Shown here: one piece after another, positions 10,682 to 21,485 of the stretch
Numbering within the stretch: the first letter of the stretch is position 1
Layout of the letters: each line of letters begins with the position of its first letter
Source: Rhynchopus euleeides
Taxonomy: Eukaryota; Euglenozoa; Diplonemea; Diplonemida; Diplonemidae
NCBI GenBank assembly: GCA_963210315.1
Contig: OY723301.1
Location: 124,001-188,000 of the forward strand
Direction: 5' to 3'
DNA length: 64,000 nucleotides
Notes under the pieces: model-generated
Told to the model about the DNA's origin: nothing
Database searches by the model: none
What the model saw: only the letters and a program-made list of their open reading frames with translations
Program-made: the position numbers and the translations under genes

Positions 10682-13600
10682 AACTGGAAAGCGAGGCTTT
10701 CCAAAAGCGCGTCAGCAAGTAACAATAAGGGCGTGTGGAATTGAGAGTGGAGAGTGGAGAGTGGAGAGTGGAAAAAGAACGGGGTTGTGTGCTGTCGGCA
10801 GCAAGCCGCCCAGCAAAATATTGAATCGGTGAAGTTCCTCCGGGAACGACGCTTGCCCGTGGCGGGCGTAGCGCACAGGGTTTTGTTGGAAGGCGGCACT
10901 GCGACTGCCCAGCAGCCACGGGGATGCACACAGAACCCACACACAGCGTCTGCAGATCACCACCCCGAGATCAGTCAAGGGTCAGCGAGCAGCAACACAC
11001 AGCCGTGTGGGATCAGCGGTCGACGTTGACGAGTAATCCGTCCGTCCCGACCAGCACAGCCCGCAGGTGGGGCAGCAGCGCCCTTTTCCGTCTATCACAC
11101 CTGAACGCCTCCCCTCTGCGAAGACCGGGTCGCCAGCCGTGGCTGAGATTCGTGGGGCCCACAAAAAAATCAGCGAACGGCAGTAGCAGCAACCACCAAA
11201 AAGCCAAAGAAGAAAAATCTGGAAAACCAGTGCTTCCCCTTCCACACACACACACACGTTCGCCTTTTTGTTTAGTGTAGGTCGCACCGAGCGAAGTCTG
11301 GTGCTACCTCCACACACACCACCCCGCATCCATATCCATGCCGCAACAGCAGAGAGCAGGGGAGGGGTGAGGGGGCACGGAACCTGCACTGCAGAGCGCG
11401 ACTGACGTCACACTTGGCAGCGGTGACAAAATCACCACGAGGTCCAGAAAAAAATGATGTGGGGAGAAGAAACGAAGAAACGATAAAACGTGAAAGGTAA
11501 AAGGTAAAAGGTAAAAGGGTGCAGCGCACGCCCATGAACCGCGGTGTGTGTTGGGTTATTTGGCGTTCCGCTCCACCGAGAGCTGTGTTCAATATTTGCA
11601 AGCGTCTGGTGCGAATATGAGATTGATTTTCCGTGTTTCCGTGTTTCAGTTTTCACTTTTTCAGGTTTCACGTTTTCCTTCTTCAGTTGTGTGAGGTCAT
11701 CGCCGAATTCGTGTCGCGTGCAAACATCCACCGCATGTGGCATGTTCTCGCGAAGGAATGCAATGCACAAGAAGAAGAAGGAAAAGCGCAAAATCACATC
11801 AACATGCTGCTGGGCTCTGCCAGAGCGCAGCAGCAGGAAACAAGAGTTACAGGATGACTATTTCCACTCCACCACGATCCTGCGGGCTACGGGGCCACGT
11901 ACCAAGTGCAGGGGGTCACAGGCGCCACCACACCGAGAGTGTCCGTCTTACTGGACACGGGCGGAGCGCGCGCGTGTGCCCCCAGTGCACCCAGCTGGGC
12001 CCCATGCCCACCCCCCAGGCCTCAGAAAAGAAAAGGGCACAAAAAGAGGGGGGGCCGCCACGCACCCCCACCCCCACCCATACCCATACCCATAATCCAT
12101 ATCCATGCGCGCCCATCAACTCGCTGCGTTTCGGCTGCAGGTTGAGAGGACACGCACGAGGAGGGAGGGGCACGAGGGGGGCAGAGAAGGCAGGCGGGCG
12201 GATGAAAAAAAATACAAAACTTCTTTTTTCGCCAACCCAAAACACACGGCACGGTGTGCACCCCATAGGAGGGGCATTGTGTGTCTGTGTCATGTGGCAT
12301 GCTGGCGGATAGCGCATGGCCGGTGGGCGCGCGCGCATGGAGGATGGTGTTTGTTGTTGAATGGTCGGGGACGCCGTCGCAGCAATTGAGGAACACGCTG
12401 CGTGCGCGGGCGGGCGGGGCCGCACATGAGATAGGGGGGGGGCAGACGATCAGTGGTCGTAGCAGTTGTCCTGGATCTGCTGCCACGCCACCCGGAAGTG
12501 CTTCGCAAACAGGGCCTTGTCATTCATGAACTCGCGCACAATCTTGCGCAGGCGCCTGTCGTGCCGCAGCACCATGTCGATCGGCAGCATCACGAAGCGC
12601 AGACCGGGGCCTCCCTTGTACTGCAGGTCAGTCCCCCACATCCGGGCCGTGTACGGTCCCCAGGCCCCCCGCTCAAGGTTGTAAAAGTACTCGTTCCCGA
12701 ACACGTGGTTGTCCGCCGTCCACTGCCCCTCGTTCCCGCTGATTTCCTTGTGCATCCCCCCCATGTTGTGGGCTCCGAGGAGGCTGACGATCTTGTACAA
12801 CGCGTCCTTGTCGGTGTCCAGCGAGATCCCCAGCTCCCCAAACTTCTCAAACAGGTACTTCAGCGTGTCCCGGTGGGGGAACCAGTCCTCGTTGATGCGC
12901 TTTGTGGGCATCCGGGTGTTGTCTGCGACGCACTGCTCCGCCAGCTCCGACGCCTCGTAGTCGCGCCGCCCGGGCTTGAAGTGCAGCGACGGGCTCCCCA
13001 TGTACTCGAGGGCTGTGTTCCCCGCCAGCTGGTACAGGTCTGCGTACGTCACGAAGGGGTGCGCCTTCTTCACCTTCTCGAGTTTTTCCGCCGCCACGTC
13101 CAGCCCCTTGTTCTCCCCCAGGTTGTGTTCGGGACCGCCGGGCCGCAGGCACCCACCCGCACCACCGCCAATCGGCTTCAGCGCAGGGTTGTACTGCGCC
13201 ATCGAGTGCCACGCCATGCGCACCAGCAGCGGGCGGAAGGCGGCCTCCTCCTCCTCGAGCACCTCCACAATCGACTCCACCACAGGCTTGTACTCCTTAA
13301 TCGCCTCCACCACGATCCCCTCCCCACAGGGTGTCAGGGGGCCTGTGGTGGGCGGGCTGCCGCCGCGGCCGCCGAAGATAGCCTTCCCGTACTTATCCCA
13401 GATGCTGCCAGGCGACTTCGACTTACCCCAGATGCCGCCCCAGATGCCGCCATGCGACTTCGACTTCGACTTCGACTTGCCCCAAGACGACTTGCCCTTG
13501 CCCCACAGAAACCCGTCGCACGTCCCTGCCATCACAACTAGGACAAGCAGTGTTGCCAGCTTCATGGTGCGGCCTGGGAGTGTGAAAGTACAAAAGGGTA

Positions 13601-13836
13601 AAACCTGCGGCGGGGGGCGTGGTGTGGTGTGGTGTGGTGGGGTGGGGTGTGGACGCACGTCATCCCTGAAAACTTCACAGCAAAGCAATTCTATGAGGGG
13701 GATGCACCAACTTCTCAGAGATGTGTTGGGTGGGGGGGCAGCGCTTCGGCTCGGTTCGGTTCGCTTGTTTGCATCTGCATCTCCGGCTCGTAGCTCACAG
13801 GGCCGTAGCTCGTCCCGATGAAGGGGGAAGAGGATA
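10682..13836. repeat. Array unit 4
   Basis: Complete 3155-bp unit. It has the 'cgcctttttg' spacer variant near 11263 that is also found in the partial unit and in unit 5. Confidence 0.95.
12450..13565 (-). CDS. Secreted class I haem peroxidase, array copy 4
   Basis: 371-residue protein, apparently identical to copies 1-3 and 5. Signal peptide, WGK/SK repeats, distal RxxWH and proximal LLGAH motifs are present. Single exon. Confidence 0.9.
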   Translation of the reverse strand: MKLATLLVLVVMAGTCDGFLWGKGKSSWGKSKSKSKSHGGIWGGIWGKSKSPGSIWDKYGKAIFGGRGGSPPTTGPLTPCGEGIVVEAIKEYKPVVESIVEVLEEEEAAFRPLLVRMAWHSMAQYNPALKPIGGGAGGCLRPGGPEHNLGENKGLDVAAEKLEKVKKAHPFVTYADLYQLAGNTALEYMGSPSLHFKPGRRDYEASELAEQCVADNTRMPTKRINEDWFPHRDTLKYLFEKFGELGISLDTDKDALYKIVSLLGAHNMGGMHKEISGNEGQWTADNHVFGNEYFYNLERGAWGPYTARMWGTDLQYKGGPGLRFVMLPIDMVLRHDRRLRKIVREFMNDKALFAKHFRVAWQQIQDNCYDH

Positions 13837-16800
13837 AACTGGAAAGCGAGGCTTTCCAAAAGCGCGTCAGCAAGTAACAATAAGGGCGTGTGGAATTGAG
13901 AGTGGAGAGTGGAGAGTGGAGAGTGGAAAAAGAACGGGGTTGTGTGCTGTCGGCAGCAAGCCGCCCAGCAAAATATTGAATCGGTGAAGTTCCTCCGGGA
14001 ACGACGCTTGCCCGTGGCGGGCGTAGCGCACAGGGTTTTGTTGGAAGGCGGCACTGCGACTGCCCAGCAGCCACGGGGATGCACACAGAACCCACACACA
14101 GCGTCTGCAGATCACCACCCCGAGATCAGTCAAGGGTCAGCGAGCAGCAACACACAGCCGTGTGGGATCAGCGGTCGACGTTGACGAGTAATCCGTCCGT
14201 CCCGACCAGCACAGCCCGCAGGTGGGGCAGCAGCGCCCTTTTCCGTCTATCACACCTGAACGCCTCCCCTCTGCGAAGACCGGGTCGCCAGCCGTGGCTG
14301 AGATTCGTGGGGCCCACAAAAAAATCAGCGAACGGCAGTAGCAGCAACCACCAAAAAGCCAAAGAAGAAAAATCTGGAAAACCAGTGCTTCCCCTTCCAC
14401 ACACACACACACGTTCGCCTTTTTGTTTAGTGTAGGTCGCACCGAGCGAAGTCTGGTGCTACCTCCACACACACCACCCCGCATCCATATCCATGCCGCA
14501 ACAGCAGAGAGCAGGGGAGGGGTGAGGGGGCACGGAACCTGCACTGCAGAGCGCGACTGACGTCACACTTGGCAGCGGTGACAAAATCACCACGAGGTCC
14601 AGAAAAAAATGATGTGGGGAGAAGAAACGAAGAAACGATAAAACGTGAAAGGTAAAAGGTAAAAGGTAAAAGGGTGCAGCGCACGCCCATGAACCGCGGT
14701 GTGTGTTGGGTTATTTGGCGTTCCGCTCCACCGAGAGCTGTGTTCAATATTTGCAAGCGTCTGGTGCGAATATGAGATTGATTTTCCGTGTTTCCGTGTT
14801 TCAGTTTTCACTTTTTCAGGTTTCACGTTTTCCTTCTTCAGTTGTGTGAGGTCATCGCCGAATTCGTGTCGCGTGCAAACATCCACCGCATGTGGCATGT
14901 TCTCGCGAAGGAATGCAATGCACAAGAAGAAGAAGGAAAAGCGCAAAATCACATCAACATGCTGCTGGGCTCTGCCAGAGCGCAGCAGCAGGAAACAAGA
15001 GTTACAGGATGACTATTTCCACTCCACCACGATCCTGCGGGCTACGGGGCCACGTACCAAGTGCAGGGGGTCACAGGCGCCACCACACCGAGAGTGTCCG
15101 TCTTACTGGACACGGGCGGAGCGCGCGCGTGTGCCCCCAGTGCACCCAGCTGGGCCCCATGCCCACCCCCCAGGCCTCAGAAAAGAAAAGGGCACAAAAA
15201 GAGGGGGGGCCGCCACGCACCCCCACCCCCACCCATACCCATACCCATAATCCATATCCATGCGCGCCCATCAACTCGCTGCGTTTCGGCTGCAGGTTGA
15301 GAGGACACGCACGAGGAGGGAGGGGCACGAGGGGGGCAGAGAAGGCAGGCGGGCGGATGAAAAAAAATACAAAACTTCTTTTTTCGCCAACCCAAAACAC
15401 ACGGCACGGTGTGCACCCCATAGGAGGGGCATTGTGTGTCTGTGTCATGTGGCATGCTGGCGGATAGCGCATGGCCGGTGGGCGCGCGCGCATGGAGGAT
15501 GGTGTTTGTTGTTGAATGGTCGGGGACGCCGTCGCAGCAATTGAGGAACACGCTGCGTGCGCGGGCGGGCGGGGCCGCACATGAGATAGGGGGGGGGCAG
15601 ACGATCAGTGGTCGTAGCAGTTGTCCTGGATCTGCTGCCACGCCACCCGGAAGTGCTTCGCAAACAGGGCCTTGTCATTCATGAACTCGCGCACAATCTT
15701 GCGCAGGCGCCTGTCGTGCCGCAGCACCATGTCGATCGGCAGCATCACGAAGCGCAGACCGGGGCCTCCCTTGTACTGCAGGTCAGTCCCCCACATCCGG
15801 GCCGTGTACGGTCCCCAGGCCCCCCGCTCAAGGTTGTAAAAGTACTCGTTCCCGAACACGTGGTTGTCCGCCGTCCACTGCCCCTCGTTCCCGCTGATTT
15901 CCTTGTGCATCCCCCCCATGTTGTGGGCTCCGAGGAGGCTGACGATCTTGTACAACGCGTCCTTGTCGGTGTCCAGCGAGATCCCCAGCTCCCCAAACTT
16001 CTCAAACAGGTACTTCAGCGTGTCCCGGTGGGGGAACCAGTCCTCGTTGATGCGCTTTGTGGGCATCCGGGTGTTGTCTGCGACGCACTGCTCCGCCAGC
16101 TCCGACGCCTCGTAGTCGCGCCGCCCGGGCTTGAAGTGCAGCGACGGGCTCCCCATGTACTCGAGGGCTGTGTTCCCCGCCAGCTGGTACAGGTCTGCGT
16201 ACGTCACGAAGGGGTGCGCCTTCTTCACCTTCTCGAGTTTTTCCGCCGCCACGTCCAGCCCCTTGTTCTCCCCCAGGTTGTGTTCGGGACCGCCGGGCCG
16301 CAGGCACCCACCCGCACCACCGCCAATCGGCTTCAGCGCAGGGTTGTACTGCGCCATCGAGTGCCACGCCATGCGCACCAGCAGCGGGCGGAAGGCGGCC
16401 TCCTCCTCCTCGAGCACCTCCACAATCGACTCCACCACAGGCTTGTACTCCTTAATCGCCTCCACCACGATCCCCTCCCCACAGGGTGTCAGGGGGCCTG
16501 TGGTGGGCGGGCTGCCGCCGCGGCCGCCGAAGATAGCCTTCCCGTACTTATCCCAGATGCTGCCAGGCGACTTCGACTTACCCCAGATGCCGCCCCAGAT
16601 GCCGCCATGCGACTTCGACTTCGACTTCGACTTGCCCCAAGACGACTTGCCCTTGCCCCACAGAAACCCGTCGCACGTCCCTGCCATCACAACTAGGACA
16701 AGCAGTGTTGCCAGCTTCATGGTGCGGCCTGGGAGTGTGAAAGTACAAAAGGGTAAAACCTGCGGCGGGGGGCGTGGTGTGGTGTGGTGTGGTGGGGTGG

Positions 16801-16991
16801 GGTGTGGACGCACGTCATCCCTGAAAACTTCACAGCAAAGCAATTCTATGAGGGGGATGCACCAACTTCTCAGAGATGTGTTGGGTGGGGGGGCAGCGCT
16901 TCGGCTCGGTTCGGTTCGCTTGTTTGCATCTGCATCTCCGGCTCGTAGCTCACAGGGCCGTAGCTCGTCCCGATGAAGGGGGAAGAGGATA
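13837..16991. repeat. Array unit 5
   Basis: Complete 3155-bp unit with the 'cgcctttttg' variant near 14418, as in unit 4. Confidence 0.95.
15605..16720 (-). CDS. Secreted class I haem peroxidase, array copy 5
   Basis: 371-residue protein, apparently identical to copies 1-4, with intact haem-site residues and signal peptide. Single exon. Confidence 0.9.
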   Translation of the reverse strand: MKLATLLVLVVMAGTCDGFLWGKGKSSWGKSKSKSKSHGGIWGGIWGKSKSPGSIWDKYGKAIFGGRGGSPPTTGPLTPCGEGIVVEAIKEYKPVVESIVEVLEEEEAAFRPLLVRMAWHSMAQYNPALKPIGGGAGGCLRPGGPEHNLGENKGLDVAAEKLEKVKKAHPFVTYADLYQLAGNTALEYMGSPSLHFKPGRRDYEASELAEQCVADNTRMPTKRINEDWFPHRDTLKYLFEKFGELGISLDTDKDALYKIVSLLGAHNMGGMHKEISGNEGQWTADNHVFGNEYFYNLERGAWGPYTARMWGTDLQYKGGPGLRFVMLPIDMVLRHDRRLRKIVREFMNDKALFAKHFRVAWQQIQDNCYDH

Positions 16992-19941
16992 AACTGGAAA
17001 GCGAGGCTTTCCAAAAGCGCGTCAGCAAGTAACAATAAGGGCGTGTGGAATTGAGAGTGGAGAGTGGAGAGTGGAGAGTGGAAAAAGAACGGGGTTGTGT
17101 GCTGTCGGCAGCAAGCCGCCCAGCAAAATATTGAATCGGTGAAGTTCCTCCGGGAACGACGCTTGCCCGTGGCGGGCGTAGCGCACAGGGTTTTGTTGGA
17201 AGGCGGCACTGCGACTGCCCAGCAGCCACGGGGATGCACACAGAACCCACACACAGCGTCTGCAGATCACCACCCCGAGATCAGTCAAGGGTCAGCGAGC
17301 AGCAACACACAGCCGTGTGGGATCAGCGGTCGACGTTGACGAGTAATCCGTCCGTCCCGACCAGCACAGCCCGCAGGTGGGGCAGCAGCGCCCTTTTCCG
17401 TCTATCACACCTGAACGCCTCCCCTCTGCGAAGACCGGGTCGCCAGCCGTGGCTGAGATTCGTGGGGCCCACAAAAAAATCAGCGAACGGCAGTAGCAGC
17501 AACCACCAAAAAGCCAAAGAAGAAAAATCTGGAAAACCAGTGCTTCCCCTTCCACACACACACACACGTTCGCATTTTTGTTTAGTGTAGGTCGCACCGA
17601 GCGAAGTCTGGTGCTACCTCCACACACACCACCCCGCATCCATATCCATGCCGCAACAGCAGAGAGCAGGGGAGGGGTGAGGGGGCACGGAACCTGCACT
17701 GCAGAGCGCGACTGACGTCACACTTGGCAGCGGTGACAAAATCACCACGAGGTCCAGAAAAAAATGATGTGGGGAGAAGAAACGAAGAAACGATAAAACG
17801 TGAAAGGTAAAAGGTAAAAGGTAAAAGGGTGCAGCGCACGCCCATGAACCGCGGTGTGTGTTGGGTTATTTGGCGTTCCGCTCCACCGAGAGCTGTGTTC
17901 AATATTTGCAAGCGTCTGGTGCGAATATGAGATTGATTTTCCGTGTTTCCGTGTTTCAGTTTTCACTTTTTCAGGTTTCACGTTTTCCTTCTTCAGTTGT
18001 GTGAGGTCATCGCCGAATTCGTGTCGCGTGCAAACATCCACCGCATGTGGCATGTTCTCGCGAAGGAATGCAATGCACAAGAAGAAGAAGGAAAAGCGCA
18101 AAATCACATCAACATGCTGCTGGGCTCTGCCAGAGCGCAGCAGCAGGAAACAAGAGTTACAGGATGACTATTTCCACTCCACCACGATCCTGCGGGCTAC
18201 GGGGCCACGTACCAAGTGCAGGGGGTCACAGGCGCCACCACACCGAGAGTGTCCGTCTTACTGGACACGGGCGGAGCGCGCGCGTGTGCCCCCAGTGCAC
18301 CCAGCTGGGCCCCATGCCCACCCCCCAGGCCTCAGAAAAGAAAAGGGCACAAAAAGAGGGGGGGCCGCCACGCACCCCCACCCCCACCCATACCCATACC
18401 CATAATCCATATCCATGCGCGCCCATCAACTCGCTGCGTTTCGGCTGCAGGTTGAGAGGACACGCACGAGGAGGGAGGGGCACGAGGGGGGCAGAGAAGG
18501 CAGGCGGGCGGATGAAAAAAAATACAAAACTTCTTTTTTCGCCAACCCAAAACACACGGCACGGTGTGCACCCCATAGGAGGGGCATTGTGTGTCTGTGT
18601 CATGTGGCATGCTGGCGGATAGCGCATGGCCGGTGGGCGCGCGCGCATGGAGGATGGTGTTTGTTGTTGAATGGTCGGGGACGCCGTCGCAGCAATTGAG
18701 GAACACGCTGCGTGCGCGGGCGGGCGGGGCCGCACATGAGATAGGGGGGGGGCAGACGATCAGTGGTCGTAGCAGTTGTCCTGGATCTGCTGCCACGCCA
18801 CCCGGAAGTGCTTCGCAAACAGGGCCTTGTCATTCATGAACTCGCGCACAATCTTGCGCAGGCGCCTGTCGTGCCGCAGCACCATGTCGATCGGCAGCAT
18901 CACGAAGCGCAGACCGGGGCCTCCCTTGTACTGCAGGTCAGTCCCCCACATCCGGGCCGTGTACGGTCCCCAGGCCCCCCGCTCAAGGTTGTAAAAGTAC
19001 TCGTTCCCGAACACGTGGTTGTCCGCCGTCCACTGCCCCTCGTTCCCGCTGATTTCCTTGTGCATCCCCCCCATGTTGTGGGCTCCGAGGAGGCTGACGA
19101 TCTTGTACAACGCGTCCTTGTCGGTGTCCAGCGAGATCCCCAGCTCCCCAAACTTCTCAAACAGGTACTTCAGCGTGTCCCGGTGGGGGAACCAGTCCTC
19201 GTTGATGCGCTTTGTGGGCATCCGGGTGTTGTCTGCGACGCACTGCTCCGCCAGCTCCGACGCCTCGTAGTCGCGCCGCCCGGGCTTGAAGTGCAGCGAC
19301 GGGCTCCCCATGTACTCGAGGGCTGTGTTCCCCGCCAGCTGGTACAGGTCTGCGTACGTCACGAAGGGGTGCGCCTTCTTCACCTTCTCGAGTTTTTCCG
19401 CCGCCACGTCCAGCCCCTTGTTCTCCCCCAGGTTGTGTTCGGGACCGCCGGGCCGCAGGCACCCACCCGCACCACCGCCAATCGGCTTCAGCGCAGGGTT
19501 GTACTGCGCCATCGAGTGCCACGCCATGCGCACCAGCAGCGGGCGGAAGGCGGCCTCCTCCTCCTCGAGCACCTCCACAATCGACTCCACCACAGGCTTG
19601 TACTCCTTAATCGCCTCCACCACGATCCCCTCCCCACAGGGTGTCAGGGGGCCTGTGGTGGGCGGGCTGCCGCCGCGGCCGCCGAAGATAGCCTTCCCGT
19701 ACTTATCCCAGATGCTGCCAGGCGACTTCGACTTACCCCAGATGCCGCCATGCGACTTCGACTTCGACTTCGACTTGCCCCAAGACGACTTGCCCTTGCC
19801 CCACAGAAACCCGTCGCACGTCCCTGCCATCACAACTAGGACAAGCAGTGTTGCCAGCTTCATGGTGCGGCCTGGGAGTGTGAAAGTACAAAAGGGTAAA
19901 ACCTGCGGCGGGGGGCGTGGTGTGGTGTGGTGGGGTGGGGT
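16992..19941. repeat. Array unit 6, terminal and truncated
   Basis: The last unit of the array. It follows the others until just upstream of the gene start, then diverges near 19941 within a gtggtgtggt-type repeat, so about 200 bp of the normal unit end is missing. The truncated edge would replace the usual region upstream of the gene. Confidence 0.9.
18760..19863 (-). CDS. Secreted class I haem peroxidase, array copy 6 (shorter linker)
   Basis: 367-residue protein, four residues shorter than the other five copies. A 12-bp deletion removes one IWGG repeat from the Trp/Gly/Lys-rich extension between the signal peptide and the catalytic domain. The catalytic domain matches the other copies. 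The region upstream of the start differs from the other copies beyond about 80 bp, because the array ends here, so its RNA processing or expression could differ. Confidence 0.9.
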   Translation of the reverse strand: MKLATLLVLVVMAGTCDGFLWGKGKSSWGKSKSKSKSHGGIWGKSKSPGSIWDKYGKAIFGGRGGSPPTTGPLTPCGEGIVVEAIKEYKPVVESIVEVLEEEEAAFRPLLVRMAWHSMAQYNPALKPIGGGAGGCLRPGGPEHNLGENKGLDVAAEKLEKVKKAHPFVTYADLYQLAGNTALEYMGSPSLHFKPGRRDYEASELAEQCVADNTRMPTKRINEDWFPHRDTLKYLFEKFGELGISLDTDKDALYKIVSLLGAHNMGGMHKEISGNEGQWTADNHVFGNEYFYNLERGAWGPYTARMWGTDLQYKGGPGLRFVMLPIDMVLRHDRRLRKIVREFMNDKALFAKHFRVAWQQIQDNCYDH

Positions 19942-21485
19942 GGGAATGCAAGTCCTCTGTTCACCTTTTGCAGGAGAGCCGGAACGCTGCCGTCGGCCTT
20001 GTTTGTGGGCCTACCGGCACTGCACTGACCTCACCACAGCAACGCAATGACGCCCCTGCCTTTCGTTACGACAAAGGAATGGCGAGTTGGGTGGTGCACT
20101 GTCTGCCACACCCTGTGGTCCGGACTGCGTGTGACTGCTTGCGCAGGTGACGCCATGATCTCCGCAAGGAAGGGAGAAGAACAACTGTTGAGAGTAAGCA
20201 AGCAGAGCAGAAGACGCGGGGCGCACCACGCGAGACAGAGATACACAGCACTCGGGCCCAGATCAGCGGGCCTCAGTGCATGTGGTGACCAGCCCTGTGG
20301 CATGCGCCCACCCCCGTTGGCAAATATTCAGTTTCTGGGTGTTGCGGGCGCTGTTTCGTTTTACTGCAACACCCGTGCCTCGGAACATCAGCCCCAGCCG
20401 AAAGCGGCCAACCCTCTGCTTTCAGTGGCTGTGATCCGGGTGGGTGGTCTGCAGTGCGGCAGCGCGTGCCTTGTGTGGGGCTGAAGGGTGAATGTGGAAG
20501 GGAAGAGAAGATGTGCAGGCAAGATGTGCCTCGTCATCAGTACCTGCGCATGACCCGGCTGCCGTGAGGGTTGTGTGGCATGGCCGCAGCGGCGACGGGG
20601 GCCTGTGGCACCCCGCCAGGGCCCGAAACACGAAAGCAAAAGAAGATGTCTGTGCCCGGGGAACAAACGAAGCACCCGGGTCGGGCCTGCCGGTGCGAGT
20701 GATCTGCATGTACGTGTGGGTGTGCACACGCGGCGCCTTGCCGTCTGTTGTTGGCGGGAACTGCTGGTGTCGTTGCACCATCGGGCAGTGACTGGCCCTT
20801 CCTTCATTCCAGTGAAGTGGGACAAGGGGCCGCGCACCACACACGCGCATTGGAATGGGATCGCACCGGCATTGGCATCGACATGATTGATTCTAATTGT
20901 TCACGGATCAGATGCCAGCCGAAGAAGGCAGGCATCGGATGGAGAGGGAGAAGAGAAGAGAAGAGTATCTCCGAAGACAATTGGAAGTGGAATAGGCAAA
21001 AGAAAGATGAACAACACGGCAAGTACGGCAAAACAACAAGAACCGGCAAAGACAAATTGCCGAAGGAAAAGAAAACGGGGGAATGGTGCCGGTGCGGCTG
21101 CAGGGAAGCTCCGCTGCTGCCCAAGTAAGTGAATACAACAAGCCTGCTCCCTGCCCCGCTCCCGCCGCCGCATGCACAAGGCAGCTGCACGCGGAGAGCA
21201 CAGGAAGAGACACAGAACCGCAGCAGCACCACACCCCGACATGTGGAGTGATGGAATGTGGAGGGTAACATGGCGTTGAGGAAGCGTGTCTGGGGGTTGA
21301 AGAGGAAGCCCGCAGAATCGACAAAAGGTCCCAAAAGCCAAAACCACCCCACACTGGGGAAGACTTGGAAGGTGGTGGTGGAGGCAAAGGCAAAAGCAAA
21401 ATCGAGGGGTGAACGTGGACGTGGTCTTGCATGTGCACGTGGAATCAGAACTGAAGTGTCACTCTAAGTCGTCTCGCCACGCAGC
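19942..21485. other. Intergenic region between the array and the divergent peroxidase
   Basis: About 1.5 kb of unique sequence. The open frames on both strands have low-complexity or untranslated-region-like translations and no recognisable motif. A purine-rich stretch occupies about 20930-21080. I see no tRNA, repeat or promoter motif I can name. Confidence 0.6.

Larger units (their letters stand above)
1..19941. repeat. Tandem array of a 3155-bp unit carrying a secreted peroxidase gene
   Basis: Six complete head-to-tail units start at 1, 4372, 7527, 10682, 13837 and 16992, with a gene-less unit at 3167-4371. The unit start is marked by the sequence aactggaaagcgaggctttc. Units 2-5 are each exactly 3155 bp; unit 1 is 3166 bp. 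Each unit has one minus-strand peroxidase gene (about 1.1 kb) and about 2 kb of spacer. The spacer holds a (gagagtg)n run, a ggtaaaa triplet repeat and an acccat repeat, and no other convincing gene. Similarity stops near 19941, just upstream of the last gene. The array continues past the left window edge. Spacers are as similar as the genes, which points to recent duplication or homogenisation. Confidence 0.95.

Noticed and set aside
1761..19941. CRISPR-like or bacterial repeat array
   Set aside because: The units are 3.1 kb, contain a eukaryotic-type secreted protein gene and lack short spaced repeats.
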